64,000 nt of DNA, taken from contig OZ239144.1 in NCBI GenBank assembly GCA_965194505.1, forward strand, positions 1,770,641 through 1,834,640. The letters are read 5' to 3'. The notes under the pieces are model-generated. The model was not told the origin of the DNA and did no database searches. It saw only the letters and a list, made by a program, of their open reading frames with translations. Of the stretch, positions 29,070 through 36,944 are shown piece by piece. Source of the stretch: Hahnella aquatica (GTDB taxonomy: Bacteria > Pseudomonadota > Gammaproteobacteria > Burkholderiales > Burkholderiaceae_A). The first letter of the stretch is position 1. Each line of letters starts with the position of its first letter. The translations under genes and the position numbers were made by a program.

Positions 29070-30324
29070 GCCGCGCGGGCAACGGCCCCGAGCGCTACTG
29101 GCCCTGGCCTTGGCGGGCTTGTTGTTCACGACCTTGTTGGCCGCTCCCACCCGATGGGCCCAGGCCCAAACGGGCGCCACCCCCGCAGCAGCCAACAATT
29201 GGCCTGCCCCCAGTGGGGTGTCGGCCAAGGCCTGGATCCTCATCGACCTGAGCACCGGCCAGTCACTGGCCGGAAGCCGCGAGAGCACCCCGACCGAGCC
29301 TGGCGGCCTCTCGGTCTTGATGACGGCCTACCTCAGCTTCAATGCCTTGCGCGAGCGTCAAATCCGAATGCAGCAGGTGCTGCCCGGCCCCAATGAGGAC
29401 GAAGTGCCCGCAGGCCCGCGCATGTTCCTTGGCCCCGATGGCGCCAAGGTGCGGGACCTGCTCACGGGCCTGATGCTCATGGGCGCCCACGATGCCGCGG
29501 TGAGCCTGGCCAAGGGCATCTCGGGCTCCGAGGAAGCCTTCGTGGCACTCATGAACCAGACCGCCGAGCGGCTGGGCCTGCGCAACACCCGCTTCACCAA
29601 TGCCAGTGGTGCACGCACCGAGAACCCTTCTGCGCAGACCACCGCCCAGGAGATGGCCGCCCTGGCCATTCAGCTCTACGTGGAATTTCCCGAGGCCTTT
29701 CAAATTGCCAACCAACGGGAAATCACCTTCAACGGCATTCGGCAGACCAACCGCAACCGGCTCTTGTGGCTCGACCGAAGCGTCGATGGCCTGATCGCCA
29801 TCGACCACCCCACCCAGGCCTCTGGCCTGGTGACCGCTCAGCGGCCCCAACCCATTGGGCCCCGCGAGCAAATGCAGCGACGCCTGATGGTGGTGGTGCT
29901 GCAGTCGACCTCCGCAGAGGTGCGGGCCCAGGAGACCCTGGAGCTCCTGAACTTTGGCTTCCAACAGTTCGATGTCGTGCGGCTTTTTGCGCGCAACGCC
30001 ATCGGAACGGAGCTCGAGGTTTTCAAAGGCATTCGCTCCAAGCTCAAGACCGAGTTCCGACAGGACGTTCTGGTGGCCGCACCCCGCAAGCGATTCAATG
30101 AGCTGCGCACAGAACTGCAAACGGGCGCGGGCCTGGTGGCCCCGGTGACGGCCGGCCAGCGGGTGGGCAGCCTGCGCATTTTCATGGGCCCGTTGCAGAT
30201 CCACGAGGTGGACCTCGTGGCCGCAGAGTCTGTGAAATCGGCTGGCCTCCTGGGCCGGGCCATCGACAGCGTGCGGCTCTGGGCCCGCGCACCCTTTCAT
30301 GCGCCCAGCACTGCAACCCCGTAA
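29059..30324 (+). CDS. DacC/PBP5-type D-alanyl-D-alanine carboxypeptidase homologue with lost active site
   Basis: 421 residues with a signal peptide ending near AQA (about residue 36). Family members trim the terminal D-Ala of peptidoglycan stem peptides. The fold is recognisable: AWILIDLSTGQSLA, LMTAYLSF, EAFVALMN, TNASG and a C-terminal beta domain. All three catalytic motifs are gone: SxxK is G83-L-S-V86, SxN is G142-A-H144 and KTG is I246-A-I248. The frame is unbroken, so this is not a sequencing frameshift. Position before dat-ybeD-lipB-lipA is that of the normal dacC orthologue. I infer a catalytically dead, perhaps structural or peptide-binding, protein. Confidence 0.85.
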   Translation: MPTEPRGQRPRALLALALAGLLFTTLLAAPTRWAQAQTGATPAAANNWPAPSGVSAKAWILIDLSTGQSLAGSRESTPTEPGGLSVLMTAYLSFNALRERQIRMQQVLPGPNEDEVPAGPRMFLGPDGAKVRDLLTGLMLMGAHDAAVSLAKGISGSEEAFVALMNQTAERLGLRNTRFTNASGARTENPSAQTTAQEMAALAIQLYVEFPEAFQIANQREITFNGIRQTNRNRLLWLDRSVDGLIAIDHPTQASGLVTAQRPQPIGPREQMQRRLMVVVLQSTSAEVRAQETLELLNFGFQQFDVVRLFARNAIGTELEVFKGIRSKLKTEFRQDVLVAAPRKRFNELRTELQTGAGLVAPVTAGQRVGSLRIFMGPLQIHEVDLVAAESVKSAGLLGRAIDSVRLWARAPFHAPSTATP

Positions 30325-30362
30325 ACACTCGGCATCAGCCCACACATGAGCCATCCCTTCTT

Positions 30363-31250
30363 ATGAGCCACCCACTCTTTCCAGCCGACCTCGACCCCCA
30401 GGCACCCGCCTTTCTCAACGGCCGCTGGCTTGCCCTCTCGGAGGCCCAGGTCTCGGTGCTCGACCGCGGCTTTCTTTTTGGCGATGGCATCTACGAGGTG
30501 GTGCCGGTCTACAGCCGCAAGCCCTTTGCCTGGGCCGAGCACCTGGGCCGGCTGCAGCGCAGCCTCGCGGAGCTCTCACTGGCCCACGCCACGGCCGATG
30601 TCGACTGGGACGGCATTGTGCAGGGCCTGATCGAGAGGGCCCCCACCGACGACCAGTTCATTTACCTGCAGGTCACCCGCGGCGTGGCACGCCGTGACCA
30701 CAGCTTTCCCAGGCCTGCCGTGCCGCCCACCGTCTTTGCCATGGTGAGCCCACTCAAGCGGCCTGCTGCATCCGATCGCGACGTCGGCCTCAAGGCCGTT
30801 CGCATGCCCGATCAGCGCTGGCTGCGATGTGACATCAAGTCGGTGGCCCTGCTGGGCAATGTGCTGGCTCGGGAGGCTGCGGTGGCCCAAGGCGCCCATG
30901 AGGCCATCTTGTTTCGCGATGGCCTGCTCACCGAGGGTGCGGCCTCCAACATCTGGGTCGTGCGCCAAGGCCAGTTGCTCTCGCCACCACGCTCCAACCA
31001 GCTGCTGGCCGGCATTCGCATGGCCATCCTGCCAAGGCTGGCCGAAGCGGTGGGCGTGCCCTTTGAATCGCGGGCCATCTCGGAGGCAGAGGTGGTTGGG
31101 GCCGATGAACTGCTCATGAGTTCGGCCACCAAAGAGGTGCTGCCCATCACACAGCTCGACGGCCAGGCCGTGGGCCAGGGCAGGCCGGGGCCTGTGTTTC
31201 AGGCACTGAGGGCTGCATACGACGACGCCATTGCGGCGCATCGGGCCTGA
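30363..31250 (+). CDS. dat: D-amino acid aminotransferase
   Basis: 295 residues, PLP fold type IV. Interconverts D-alanine/D-glutamate type amino acids and 2-oxo acids. The PLP lysine is K159 in CDIKSVALLGNVLA, and the phosphate-binding region is EGAASNIWVV. The entry motif VLDRGFLFGDGIYEVVPVY is present. It sits between the DacC homologue and ybeD, standard for Burkholderiales. A D-amino-acid specificity is inferred from context; branched-chain relatives share the fold. Confidence 0.88.
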   Translation: MSHPLFPADLDPQAPAFLNGRWLALSEAQVSVLDRGFLFGDGIYEVVPVYSRKPFAWAEHLGRLQRSLAELSLAHATADVDWDGIVQGLIERAPTDDQFIYLQVTRGVARRDHSFPRPAVPPTVFAMVSPLKRPAASDRDVGLKAVRMPDQRWLRCDIKSVALLGNVLAREAAVAQGAHEAILFRDGLLTEGAASNIWVVRQGQLLSPPRSNQLLAGIRMAILPRLAEAVGVPFESRAISEAEVVGADELLMSSATKEVLPITQLDGQAVGQGRPGPVFQALRAAYDDAIAAHRA

Positions 31251-31264
31251 CTGGGCCAGGCACC

Positions 31265-31552
31265 ATGGATGAACACGACAGCCCCGACACCACGCCAGAC
31301 AGCCTGTTTGGCTTTCCCTGCGCCTTCCCCATCAAGGTGATGGGTGAGCGTCGCGACGACTTTGCCCAGACCATTGTGGCGGCCGTGGCGCCGCTGACCG
31401 GCCCCTTGTCGGCCGACCAGGTGGAGATCCGAAGCAGTCGGACTGCAAAGTACCTGAGCCTCACCCTCATCGTGCAGGCCCAGTCCAGAGCCCAACTCGA
31501 TGAGATCTATCGAACCCTGACCAGCCACCCCATGGTCAAGCTTGTGCTCTAG
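31265..31552 (+). CDS. DUF493/YbeD family protein
   Basis: 95 residues, a complete small alpha/beta ACT-like protein: LFGFPCAFPIKVMGERRDDF at the start and SAKYLSLT-like strand (SRTAKYLSLTLIVQAQSRAQLDEIYRTL). E. coli YbeD lies between dacA and lipB in the same way. A regulatory role is suspected for the family but not established. Confidence 0.9.
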   Translation: MDEHDSPDTTPDSLFGFPCAFPIKVMGERRDDFAQTIVAAVAPLTGPLSADQVEIRSSRTAKYLSLTLIVQAQSRAQLDEIYRTLTSHPMVKLVL

Positions 31553-31558
31553 GCCGTC

Positions 31559-32179
31559 ATGATTCGTCGGCAAATTCAGTTAGCGGACTATGCCGACGTG
31601 GCCCGTGAGATGCAGGCCTTCGCCGATGGCCGCACCCCGGAAACACCCGATGAAATCTGGGCCATCGAGGTGGCGCCGGTGATCACCCTGGGCCTGGCGG
31701 CCAACCCAGACCATGTGCGTGCGGCCGGCGAGATTCCGGTGCTCAAGACCGATCGTGGCGGGGAGGTGACCTTCCACGGGCCTGGGCAGCTCATTGTCTT
31801 TCCCTTGATCGACTTGAAGCGTCGCGGCGGCCTGGTGCGCGAGACGGTCTTCCAGTACGAGCAGATCGTGATCGACTGGGTGAGCAGCCTGGGCCTGGCC
31901 ACGGCCTGCCGGTGGCCGGGGGAGCCCGGCGTCTATCACCGGCGGCCGGATGGCGACCTGGAGAAATTCGCAGCCCTGGGCTTGAAGCTGCGACGCGGCT
32001 GCACCACCCACGGACTGGCCATCAACCTGGACATGGACCTGAGCGCCTTCGACCGCATCAACCCGTGTGGCCATGCTGGCCTGCGGGTCACAGACCTGGC
32101 TACACTGGGGCATCGCGTGGGCTGGCAGGCCGCAGCCGATGCCCTGTGCGCACGATTTGAAGATGCCTTTGGAACATGA
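31559..32179 (+). CDS. lipB: Octanoyltransferase LipB
   Basis: 206 residues. Moves octanoyl from acyl carrier protein to lipoyl domains, first step of lipoate synthesis. RGGEVTFHGPGQL (about 66-78), the lysine region EKFAALGLKLRRGCTTHG and the acyl-enzyme cysteine in INPCGHAGLRVT are all intact. It overlaps lipA by ATGA and starts 6 bases after ybeD. Confidence 0.96.
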   Translation: MIRRQIQLADYADVAREMQAFADGRTPETPDEIWAIEVAPVITLGLAANPDHVRAAGEIPVLKTDRGGEVTFHGPGQLIVFPLIDLKRRGGLVRETVFQYEQIVIDWVSSLGLATACRWPGEPGVYHRRPDGDLEKFAALGLKLRRGCTTHGLAINLDMDLSAFDRINPCGHAGLRVTDLATLGHRVGWQAAADALCARFEDAFGT

Positions 32180-33162
32180 CTGACACCGCCCAACAACGCC
32201 TGCTCGACCAAGGCCCACAAAAGCCGCATCCCAAGCTCAAGGGCGCGGCCAAGACCGCCAAGATTCCCATCAAGGTGATTGCGCCGCAGGCGCCATTGCC
32301 CAAGCCCGACTGGATTCGGGTGAAGGCCGCTTCGCCCAACAGCCGCTTTACGGAGATCAAATCGATCCTGCGCGCCCACCAGCTGCACACCGTGTGTGAG
32401 GAGGCCTCCTGCCCCAACATTGGTGAGTGCTTCGGCAATGGCACGGCCACCTTCATGATCATGGGTGACAAGTGCACCCGGCGCTGCCCGTTCTGTGACG
32501 TGGGCCATGGCCGCCCGGATCCACTTGATGAAGCCGAACCCGCCAACCTGGCCAAGACCATTGCGGCCCTGGGCCTGCGCTATGTGGTGATCACCAGCGT
32601 GGACCGTGACGACCTCAAGGACGGCGGCGCCCAGCACTTTGTTCATTGCATTCAAGCTGTTCGAGCTGCCTCACCCCAGACCCAGATTGAGGTGCTGGTG
32701 CCCGACTTCCGTGGCCGGCTCGATCGGGCCATGGGCATCCTGGAGGCCGCGCCTCCAGATGTGATGAACCACAACCTTGAGACCGTGCCCCGGCTGTATC
32801 GGGCGGCGCGGCCGGGTTCGGATTACCAGCACTCGCTGAACCTGCTCAAGACCTTCAAGGCCCGCGTGCCCGGCGTGCCCACCAAGAGCGGCATCATGCT
32901 CGGCCTGGGCGAGACACTGGACGAGGTACTCGCCGTGATGCAGGACCTGCGAGCCCACGATGTCGACATGCTCACGGTGGGCCAGTACCTCGCGCCCTCA
33001 AATGCCCACCTGCCGGTGACGCGTTACGCGACCCCGGAGGAATTCAAAACCATTGAGGCGCAGGCCCAGGCCATGGGCTTTGTGCATGCTGCGGTGGGGC
33101 CAATGGTGCGCTCGTCCTACCATGCGGACCAGCAGGCCCATGGGGTGTTACAGGGGGTCTAG
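32176..33162 (+). CDS. lipA: Lipoyl synthase LipA
   Basis: 328 residues, radical SAM enzyme that inserts two sulfurs into protein-bound octanoyl. The auxiliary cluster cysteines are C74, C79 and C85 (CEEASCPNIGEC) and the radical SAM cluster is C100-x3-C104-x2-C107 (CTRRCPFC). The C-terminal serine ligand is in VRSSYHA. The gene ends the VanZ-to-lipA series and overlaps the convergent TlpA-like gene by 4 bases. Confidence 0.97.
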   Translation: MTDTAQQRLLDQGPQKPHPKLKGAAKTAKIPIKVIAPQAPLPKPDWIRVKAASPNSRFTEIKSILRAHQLHTVCEEASCPNIGECFGNGTATFMIMGDKCTRRCPFCDVGHGRPDPLDEAEPANLAKTIAALGLRYVVITSVDRDDLKDGGAQHFVHCIQAVRAASPQTQIEVLVPDFRGRLDRAMGILEAAPPDVMNHNLETVPRLYRAARPGSDYQHSLNLLKTFKARVPGVPTKSGIMLGLGETLDEVLAVMQDLRAHDVDMLTVGQYLAPSNAHLPVTRYATPEEFKTIEAQAQAMGFVHAAVGPMVRSSYHADQQAHGVLQGV

Positions 33163-33653
33163 GCGAGTGATTTGGTGAGCCAGCGACGCAGATTCTCAAA
33201 ATCCGGCTCGCCCACAAAACGCTTGTAGACCTGGCCCTTGGCATCGACCACAAAGGTGGTGGGCGTGACCGAGACATCGCCCCAGGCCTTGGCCCACTGG
33301 TTGTCCGTGTCGTGGAGCACCCAGAAGGGCAGTTGCCGATCTTCCACGAACCGCTGCAGGAACTCGGGGCGGTCGTAGTGCATGGCCACAGCCAGGGTGC
33401 GAAACCCCTTGGCCTCAAAGGCCTGGTGCAAAGACACGAGCTCGGGCATCTCACGCACACAGGTCACACAGCTGGTGGCCCAAAAATTCACCAGGTAAGG
33501 CCGGCCCCGCAAGGCCTGGGTGGACACGGCTTCGCCCGACAGCGTTTGGCCAGAGACCAATGGGGCGGGCGTTCTGCGCGTGGCCCAGGCACCGATGGCC
33601 GCCAACCCGCCCGCGGCCCCAAACCCCAGCAGCAGGTTGCGGCGGGTGATCAT
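33159..33653 (-). CDS. TlpA-like thiol-disulfide oxidoreductase, exported
   Basis: 164 residues. An N-terminal signal or anchor segment (MITRRNLLLGFGAAGGLAAIG) precedes a thioredoxin fold with active site C62-V-T-C65 in NFWATSCVTCVREMP and the cis-proline loop VTPTTFVVD. Such proteins reduce periplasmic disulfides, for example in cytochrome c maturation. Its start overlaps the dolP stop (ATGA), so the two are co-translated. Confidence 0.88.
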   Translation of the reverse strand: MITRRNLLLGFGAAGGLAAIGAWATRRTPAPLVSGQTLSGEAVSTQALRGRPYLVNFWATSCVTCVREMPELVSLHQAFEAKGFRTLAVAMHYDRPEFLQRFVEDRQLPFWVLHDTDNQWAKAWGDVSVTPTTFVVDAKGQVYKRFVGEPDFENLRRWLTKSLA

Positions 33654-34360
33654 CGGACGGGCATGACCTGCGGTGCACCCGCTGGCGGCGGCACGGGCTG
33701 GGTGGACGGTGTGCCCTTGACCTCGGGCGCGGGCTTGCCGCCCTGAAGGGCCGTGTCGATGGCTCGGGCCTGCTCCTCGGTGATCACCTCAAAGGCCTGC
33801 ACCACGCGGCGCACGCCTGGCACCCGGGAAACAATTTCGGAGGCCCTGGAGGCCTCGCGGGGAGCCACCACCCCCATGAGGTAGACGGTGCTCGACTCAG
33901 TGACCACCTTGATGAGGTTGCCATTGAGATCGCGGGCATCAAGAAGGGTGGCCTTCACCCGTGTGGTGAGCAGCACATCGCGGCCGTAGGTGGTCACGCT
34001 CGCGGGCAGGCCCACGATCAATTCATTGATGACGGTTCGCACGTTCTCGATGCGGCCAACGATCTGGCCCACCTCGGTCTTGGTGGCCTGGTCGGGCACA
34101 AAGCCCGTGATGAGCGCCGTGCGGTTAAAGGACGTGACGCTGGCGGTCACGGCTGCATCGCCCTTGAACCGCTCACGCAGCCGGTTAAAGCCTTTGAGTT
34201 CGATGGCCTGGTCTTCGGCCTGGGCCCCGGTGGTGCGGCGATCGGAGATTGACAGCGCGCCCACCACCATGCCGGTGGCGGCCAACGGGAAGCAGCCCGT
34301 CAGGCCAGAGGAGACCGCCAAAGAACCCAGTCCGAGCAGGCAGACACGACGCGTAACCAT
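33650..34360 (-). CDS. dolP: BON-domain outer membrane lipoprotein (DolP/YraP-like)
   Basis: 236 residues from ATG 34360, with AGGAG seven bases before it. The lipobox LTGC places the lipid on C23. Two BON domains follow: about residues 60-120 (FNRTALITGFVPDQ) and 130-195 (DARDLNGNLIKVVTESSTVYLMGVV). A Pro-rich tail of ~35 residues ends the protein. DolP supports outer membrane integrity and BAM function in E. coli, where it also lies near yraN. No diaA gene lies between yraN and dolP here. Confidence 0.85.
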   Translation of the reverse strand: MVTRRVCLLGLGSLAVSSGLTGCFPLAATGMVVGALSISDRRTTGAQAEDQAIELKGFNRLRERFKGDAAVTASVTSFNRTALITGFVPDQATKTEVGQIVGRIENVRTVINELIVGLPASVTTYGRDVLLTTRVKATLLDARDLNGNLIKVVTESSTVYLMGVVAPREASRASEIVSRVPGVRRVVQAFEVITEEQARAIDTALQGGKPAPEVKGTPSTQPVPPPAGAPQVMPVR

Positions 34361-34429
34361 ACGAACTCCTAGAAGGTGATGCCCGATTATAGAAGCCTGC
34401 GTGTCGGTGCGGTGCACGTGCATGACGGC

Positions 34430-34789
34430 TCAGCGGGCCGTTTCATCGAAGGCGTTTTGTATCCAGCACCACTGGCCTGCCTCGTGGGCCATGAGGTCGA
34501 ACCGGCAGGCGGGCGCTGGGCCACCGCGGGCCGCAAGCCAGGCCCGGGCGGCACGAAGAATGCGCCGACGCTTGGCCAGGGTGACCGAGGCCAGGGCTCC
34601 TCCAAACGACAAACTCGCGCGCATGCGCACCTCCACAAAAACAATCACAGCCCCATCGACCATAATCAGATCGATCTCACCAAACGGATAGCGGACCTGA
34701 TGGGCCAACTGCCTCAACCCCTGCGACGTCAGCCAGTCAGACGCCTCCCACTCCTTGTCGGTTCCCTCTTGTTGTCTCGGACTTGGCAT
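34430..34789 (-). CDS. yraN: YraN/UPF0102 family protein (predicted nuclease fold)
   Basis: 119 residues. The endonuclease-like core is visible: GEIDLIMVDGAVIVFVEVRMR (about 37-57) with the aspartate and glutamate of the restriction-enzyme-like fold, then GGALASVTLAKRRRILRAARAWL. A perfect AGGAGG lies 6-7 bases before the ATG, which fixes the start at 34789. The first ATG bases are shared with the divergent rsmI start. Cellular role unproven. Confidence 0.88.
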   Translation of the reverse strand: MPSPRQQEGTDKEWEASDWLTSQGLRQLAHQVRYPFGEIDLIMVDGAVIVFVEVRMRASLSFGGALASVTLAKRRRILRAARAWLAARGGPAPACRFDLMAHEAGQWCWIQNAFDETAR

Positions 34790-35705
34790 GCAGACCTCCT
34801 CTGAAAGCCTGGAGCCTGGTCTCTACTTGGTGGCCACGCCTATCGGCCACATGGGAGACATCAGTGGCCGTGCGCGCCAGCTTCTGGAGCAGGCCGAATG
34901 CCTGTGTGCCGAGGACACGCGGCGGCTGCGCCAATTGCTCAACGCCCTGGGGCTGCCCGTCGATGGTCGACGCCTCACGGCCGTGCATGCCCACAACGAA
35001 CAGGAGCAGGCCGAGGGGCTGATCGAGGCGGGGCTCTCGGGTCAGCGGGTTGTCTTGGTCTCGGATGCCGGCACGCCGGGTGTGGCCGACCCCGGTGCGC
35101 GGTTGGTTCAACGGGCCTGGGCGCGAGGCCTGCGGGTGATTCCCGTGCCGGGCCCGAGCGCACTCACGGCGGCAGTGAGCGTGAGTGGCTTTCTCATCTC
35201 AGAGGAGCACCCGCTGAGCTTTTGGGGGTTTTTGCCGGCCAAGGCCGCGGGCCGGCGAGCCACACTCGAGCGAATGCGACAGGCCGGCGGTGTGGTGGTG
35301 ACATTTGAGGCGCCGCATCGCATCGAGGCTGCCCTGCAAGACGCCGCCTCGGTGCTGGGGGAGACCACGCCCACCCTGCTCGCCCGCGAGATGACCAAGG
35401 CCTTCGAGACCCTGCACCGTGGCACCCTGACCGACGTCATGGCCCAGCGCAGCGCCCGACTGGCATCGGACCCGGACAGCAATCAGGGTGAAATGGTCTT
35501 GGTCTTTGACCTGCCAAGTGCCGCGCAGACCCAAGGCGCACGCACGGCATCGGCACAGGAGTGGGCCAGGCTGCTGTCGGCAGAGCTGCCGGCCTCCGCA
35601 GCCGCCAAGTTGTTGGTGAAGGGCCTGGGCTTGGAGCGCGCCGAGGCCTATCAGATGGTGACCTCGCTGGCTAAGCGCGGACCAGCGGACGCGCCTTCGC
35701 AATGA
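34788..35705 (+). CDS. rsmI: 16S rRNA (cytidine-1402-2'-O)-methyltransferase
   Basis: 305 residues. Methylates the ribose of C1402 in the decoding centre. Family blocks LYLVATPIGHMGDIS, CAEDTRRLRQLL, VSDAGTPGVADPGARLV and PGPSALTAAVSVSGF are intact. The ATG at 34788 matches the usual N-terminus; it shares the CATG with the yraN start on the other strand, and no strong ribosome site precedes it. The last 35 bases overlap convergent dsbA. Confidence 0.95.
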   Translation: MQTSSESLEPGLYLVATPIGHMGDISGRARQLLEQAECLCAEDTRRLRQLLNALGLPVDGRRLTAVHAHNEQEQAEGLIEAGLSGQRVVLVSDAGTPGVADPGARLVQRAWARGLRVIPVPGPSALTAAVSVSGFLISEEHPLSFWGFLPAKAAGRRATLERMRQAGGVVVTFEAPHRIEAALQDAASVLGETTPTLLAREMTKAFETLHRGTLTDVMAQRSARLASDPDSNQGEMVLVFDLPSAAQTQGARTASAQEWARLLSAELPASAAAKLLVKGLGLERAEAYQMVTSLAKRGPADAPSQ

Positions 35706-36354
35706 GGTGATCGACCACGGCCATGGCCCGTTGATGGCTGCCACCAACCATGGATGGGGCGGTCACAAAACGGCCATGAATGGTGAAACGAGGAACGCCC
35801 TCCACCTCGTGGGCGGTCATCAGCGCAGTGGCGCGGCGCATGTTGCTGGCCACTGCGGGTGATGCCCAGGCCTTCTCGAAGCGAGCACCATCGAGGCCTG
35901 CCGAGCGAGCCCATTCAAAAATTTCCGCAGGTGTGACCAGGGGCTTTCGGCCCAGGTGGATGGCTGCAAAGGCCTTCTCATGCGCGGCCTCGGGGGCCAT
36001 GAGGGCCTCCAGGGTGTAGAAGAGTTGCTGCTGGACATTGCCTCGAAAGGCCACGTGCACCTTTCGAAAGAGAACATCGGACGGCAGTTTGTCCTGCCAT
36101 GCCTTGATGGCGGGCTCCATGGCATAGCAATGGGGGCATGCATACCAAAAAAACTCCAAGACCTCGACCTTGCCGACTGCGGCGGTGGGCACGGGTTTGG
36201 CGAGCACGCGAAAGTCGATGCCTTCGTCGATGGGTGCAGCCTGAAGGCTGTTGGACGCAAGGCCTGCCAGCAGGCCCGCGGGCAGCAGGCGTGAGAGGGC
36301 CAGTGCCGAGCCAGTGGCCAGGCTACGTCGACGATGGGAATTCGGGGCTTGCAT
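35671..36354 (-). CDS. dsbA: Thiol:disulfide interchange protein DsbA
   Basis: 227 residues. Introduces disulfide bonds into exported proteins in the periplasm. A signal peptide with a basic start (HRRRSLATGSALALSRLL) ends near LQA. The active site is C73-P-H-C76 (FFWYACPHCYAME), identical to E. coli, and the cis-proline loop is VEGVPRFTI. It lies downstream of argS and the SPOR gene on the same strand. Confidence 0.93.
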   Translation of the reverse strand: MQAPNSHRRRSLATGSALALSRLLPAGLLAGLASNSLQAAPIDEGIDFRVLAKPVPTAAVGKVEVLEFFWYACPHCYAMEPAIKAWQDKLPSDVLFRKVHVAFRGNVQQQLFYTLEALMAPEAAHEKAFAAIHLGRKPLVTPAEIFEWARSAGLDGARFEKAWASPAVASNMRRATALMTAHEVEGVPRFTIHGRFVTAPSMVGGSHQRAMAVVDHLIAKARPLVRA

Positions 36355-36368
36355 AAGACGGTGCTCCT

Positions 36369-36935
36369 TTACTGGGCGGGCAGAACCCGGACCACGGTGG
36401 ATTCCAATCCGTTTTCAGACAGACCAACCTTGGTGCGGTTCAACACCTCAAAGTCTGAGAAGGGGCCAAGCCGAACACGGTGAAAGACCGTGCTGTCTCG
36501 ACGGACCTGAGACACCGAGGCCTCAAAGCCCAGGATGGCCAGGCGTGCCCGCATCTGATCGGCCTCATCCACCGAGCGGTAGGCGGCGACCTGCAAAAAA
36601 TACGTGGTGCCGGGGGGTTCGGCCAATGGAGCCCCCTTGGGGTCGGCCAACGGGGGTGGCGGTGGGGGCGCCACGGCCTCTGGTGGCGGTGGCGGCGGCT
36701 CGGCGGGCTCTGGTGCGGCAGAGGGCTCCGAAGATGATTTCTTGGCAGCCACCGGTGGCTCGGGCTTTCGCAGGCCACGGTCTTCAAATGGCGGCGGTGT
36801 GAGGGTGATGTAGGCCGCCACAGCGGCCGCCACAATCAGACCCACGGCCACACCGGCTGAGAAGCTCACGATGCTGCCGCCGCTGCCGGCCGGGCCGGCT
36901 TGGCGAGGGTTGTCTGGATTCCGAGCGTTGGCCAT
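36369..36935 (-). CDS. SPOR-domain membrane protein (FtsN-like)
   Basis: 188 residues. One membrane helix (about residues 23-43, VSFSAGVAVGLIVAAAVAAYI), a long linker rich in proline and alanine with runs of up to six prolines (60-108), then a SPOR domain (YFLQVAAYRSVDEADQMRARLAILG). SPOR domains bind denuded septal glycan, so a septum or envelope role is likely. Called ftsN-like only by layout. It starts 9 bases after argS ends. Confidence 0.85.
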   Translation of the reverse strand: MANARNPDNPRQAGPAGSGGSIVSFSAGVAVGLIVAAAVAAYITLTPPPFEDRGLRKPEPPVAAKKSSSEPSAAPEPAEPPPPPPEAVAPPPPPPLADPKGAPLAEPPGTTYFLQVAAYRSVDEADQMRARLAILGFEASVSQVRRDSTVFHRVRLGPFSDFEVLNRTKVGLSENGLESTVVRVLPAQ

Positions 36936-36944
36936 GGTGGGATG

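Noticed and set aside
30346..30366. Tiny open frame just before dat with the same first codons as dat (ATGAGCCAT and ATGAGCCAC)
   Set aside because: Only six codons; probably a small sequence duplication, and no leader-peptide or attenuator structure follows.
34386..34391. TATAAT on the minus strand before dolP as a promoter
   Set aside because: No -35 element at 16-19 bases and no extended -10; kept as unproven because dolP may be co-transcribed with yraN.
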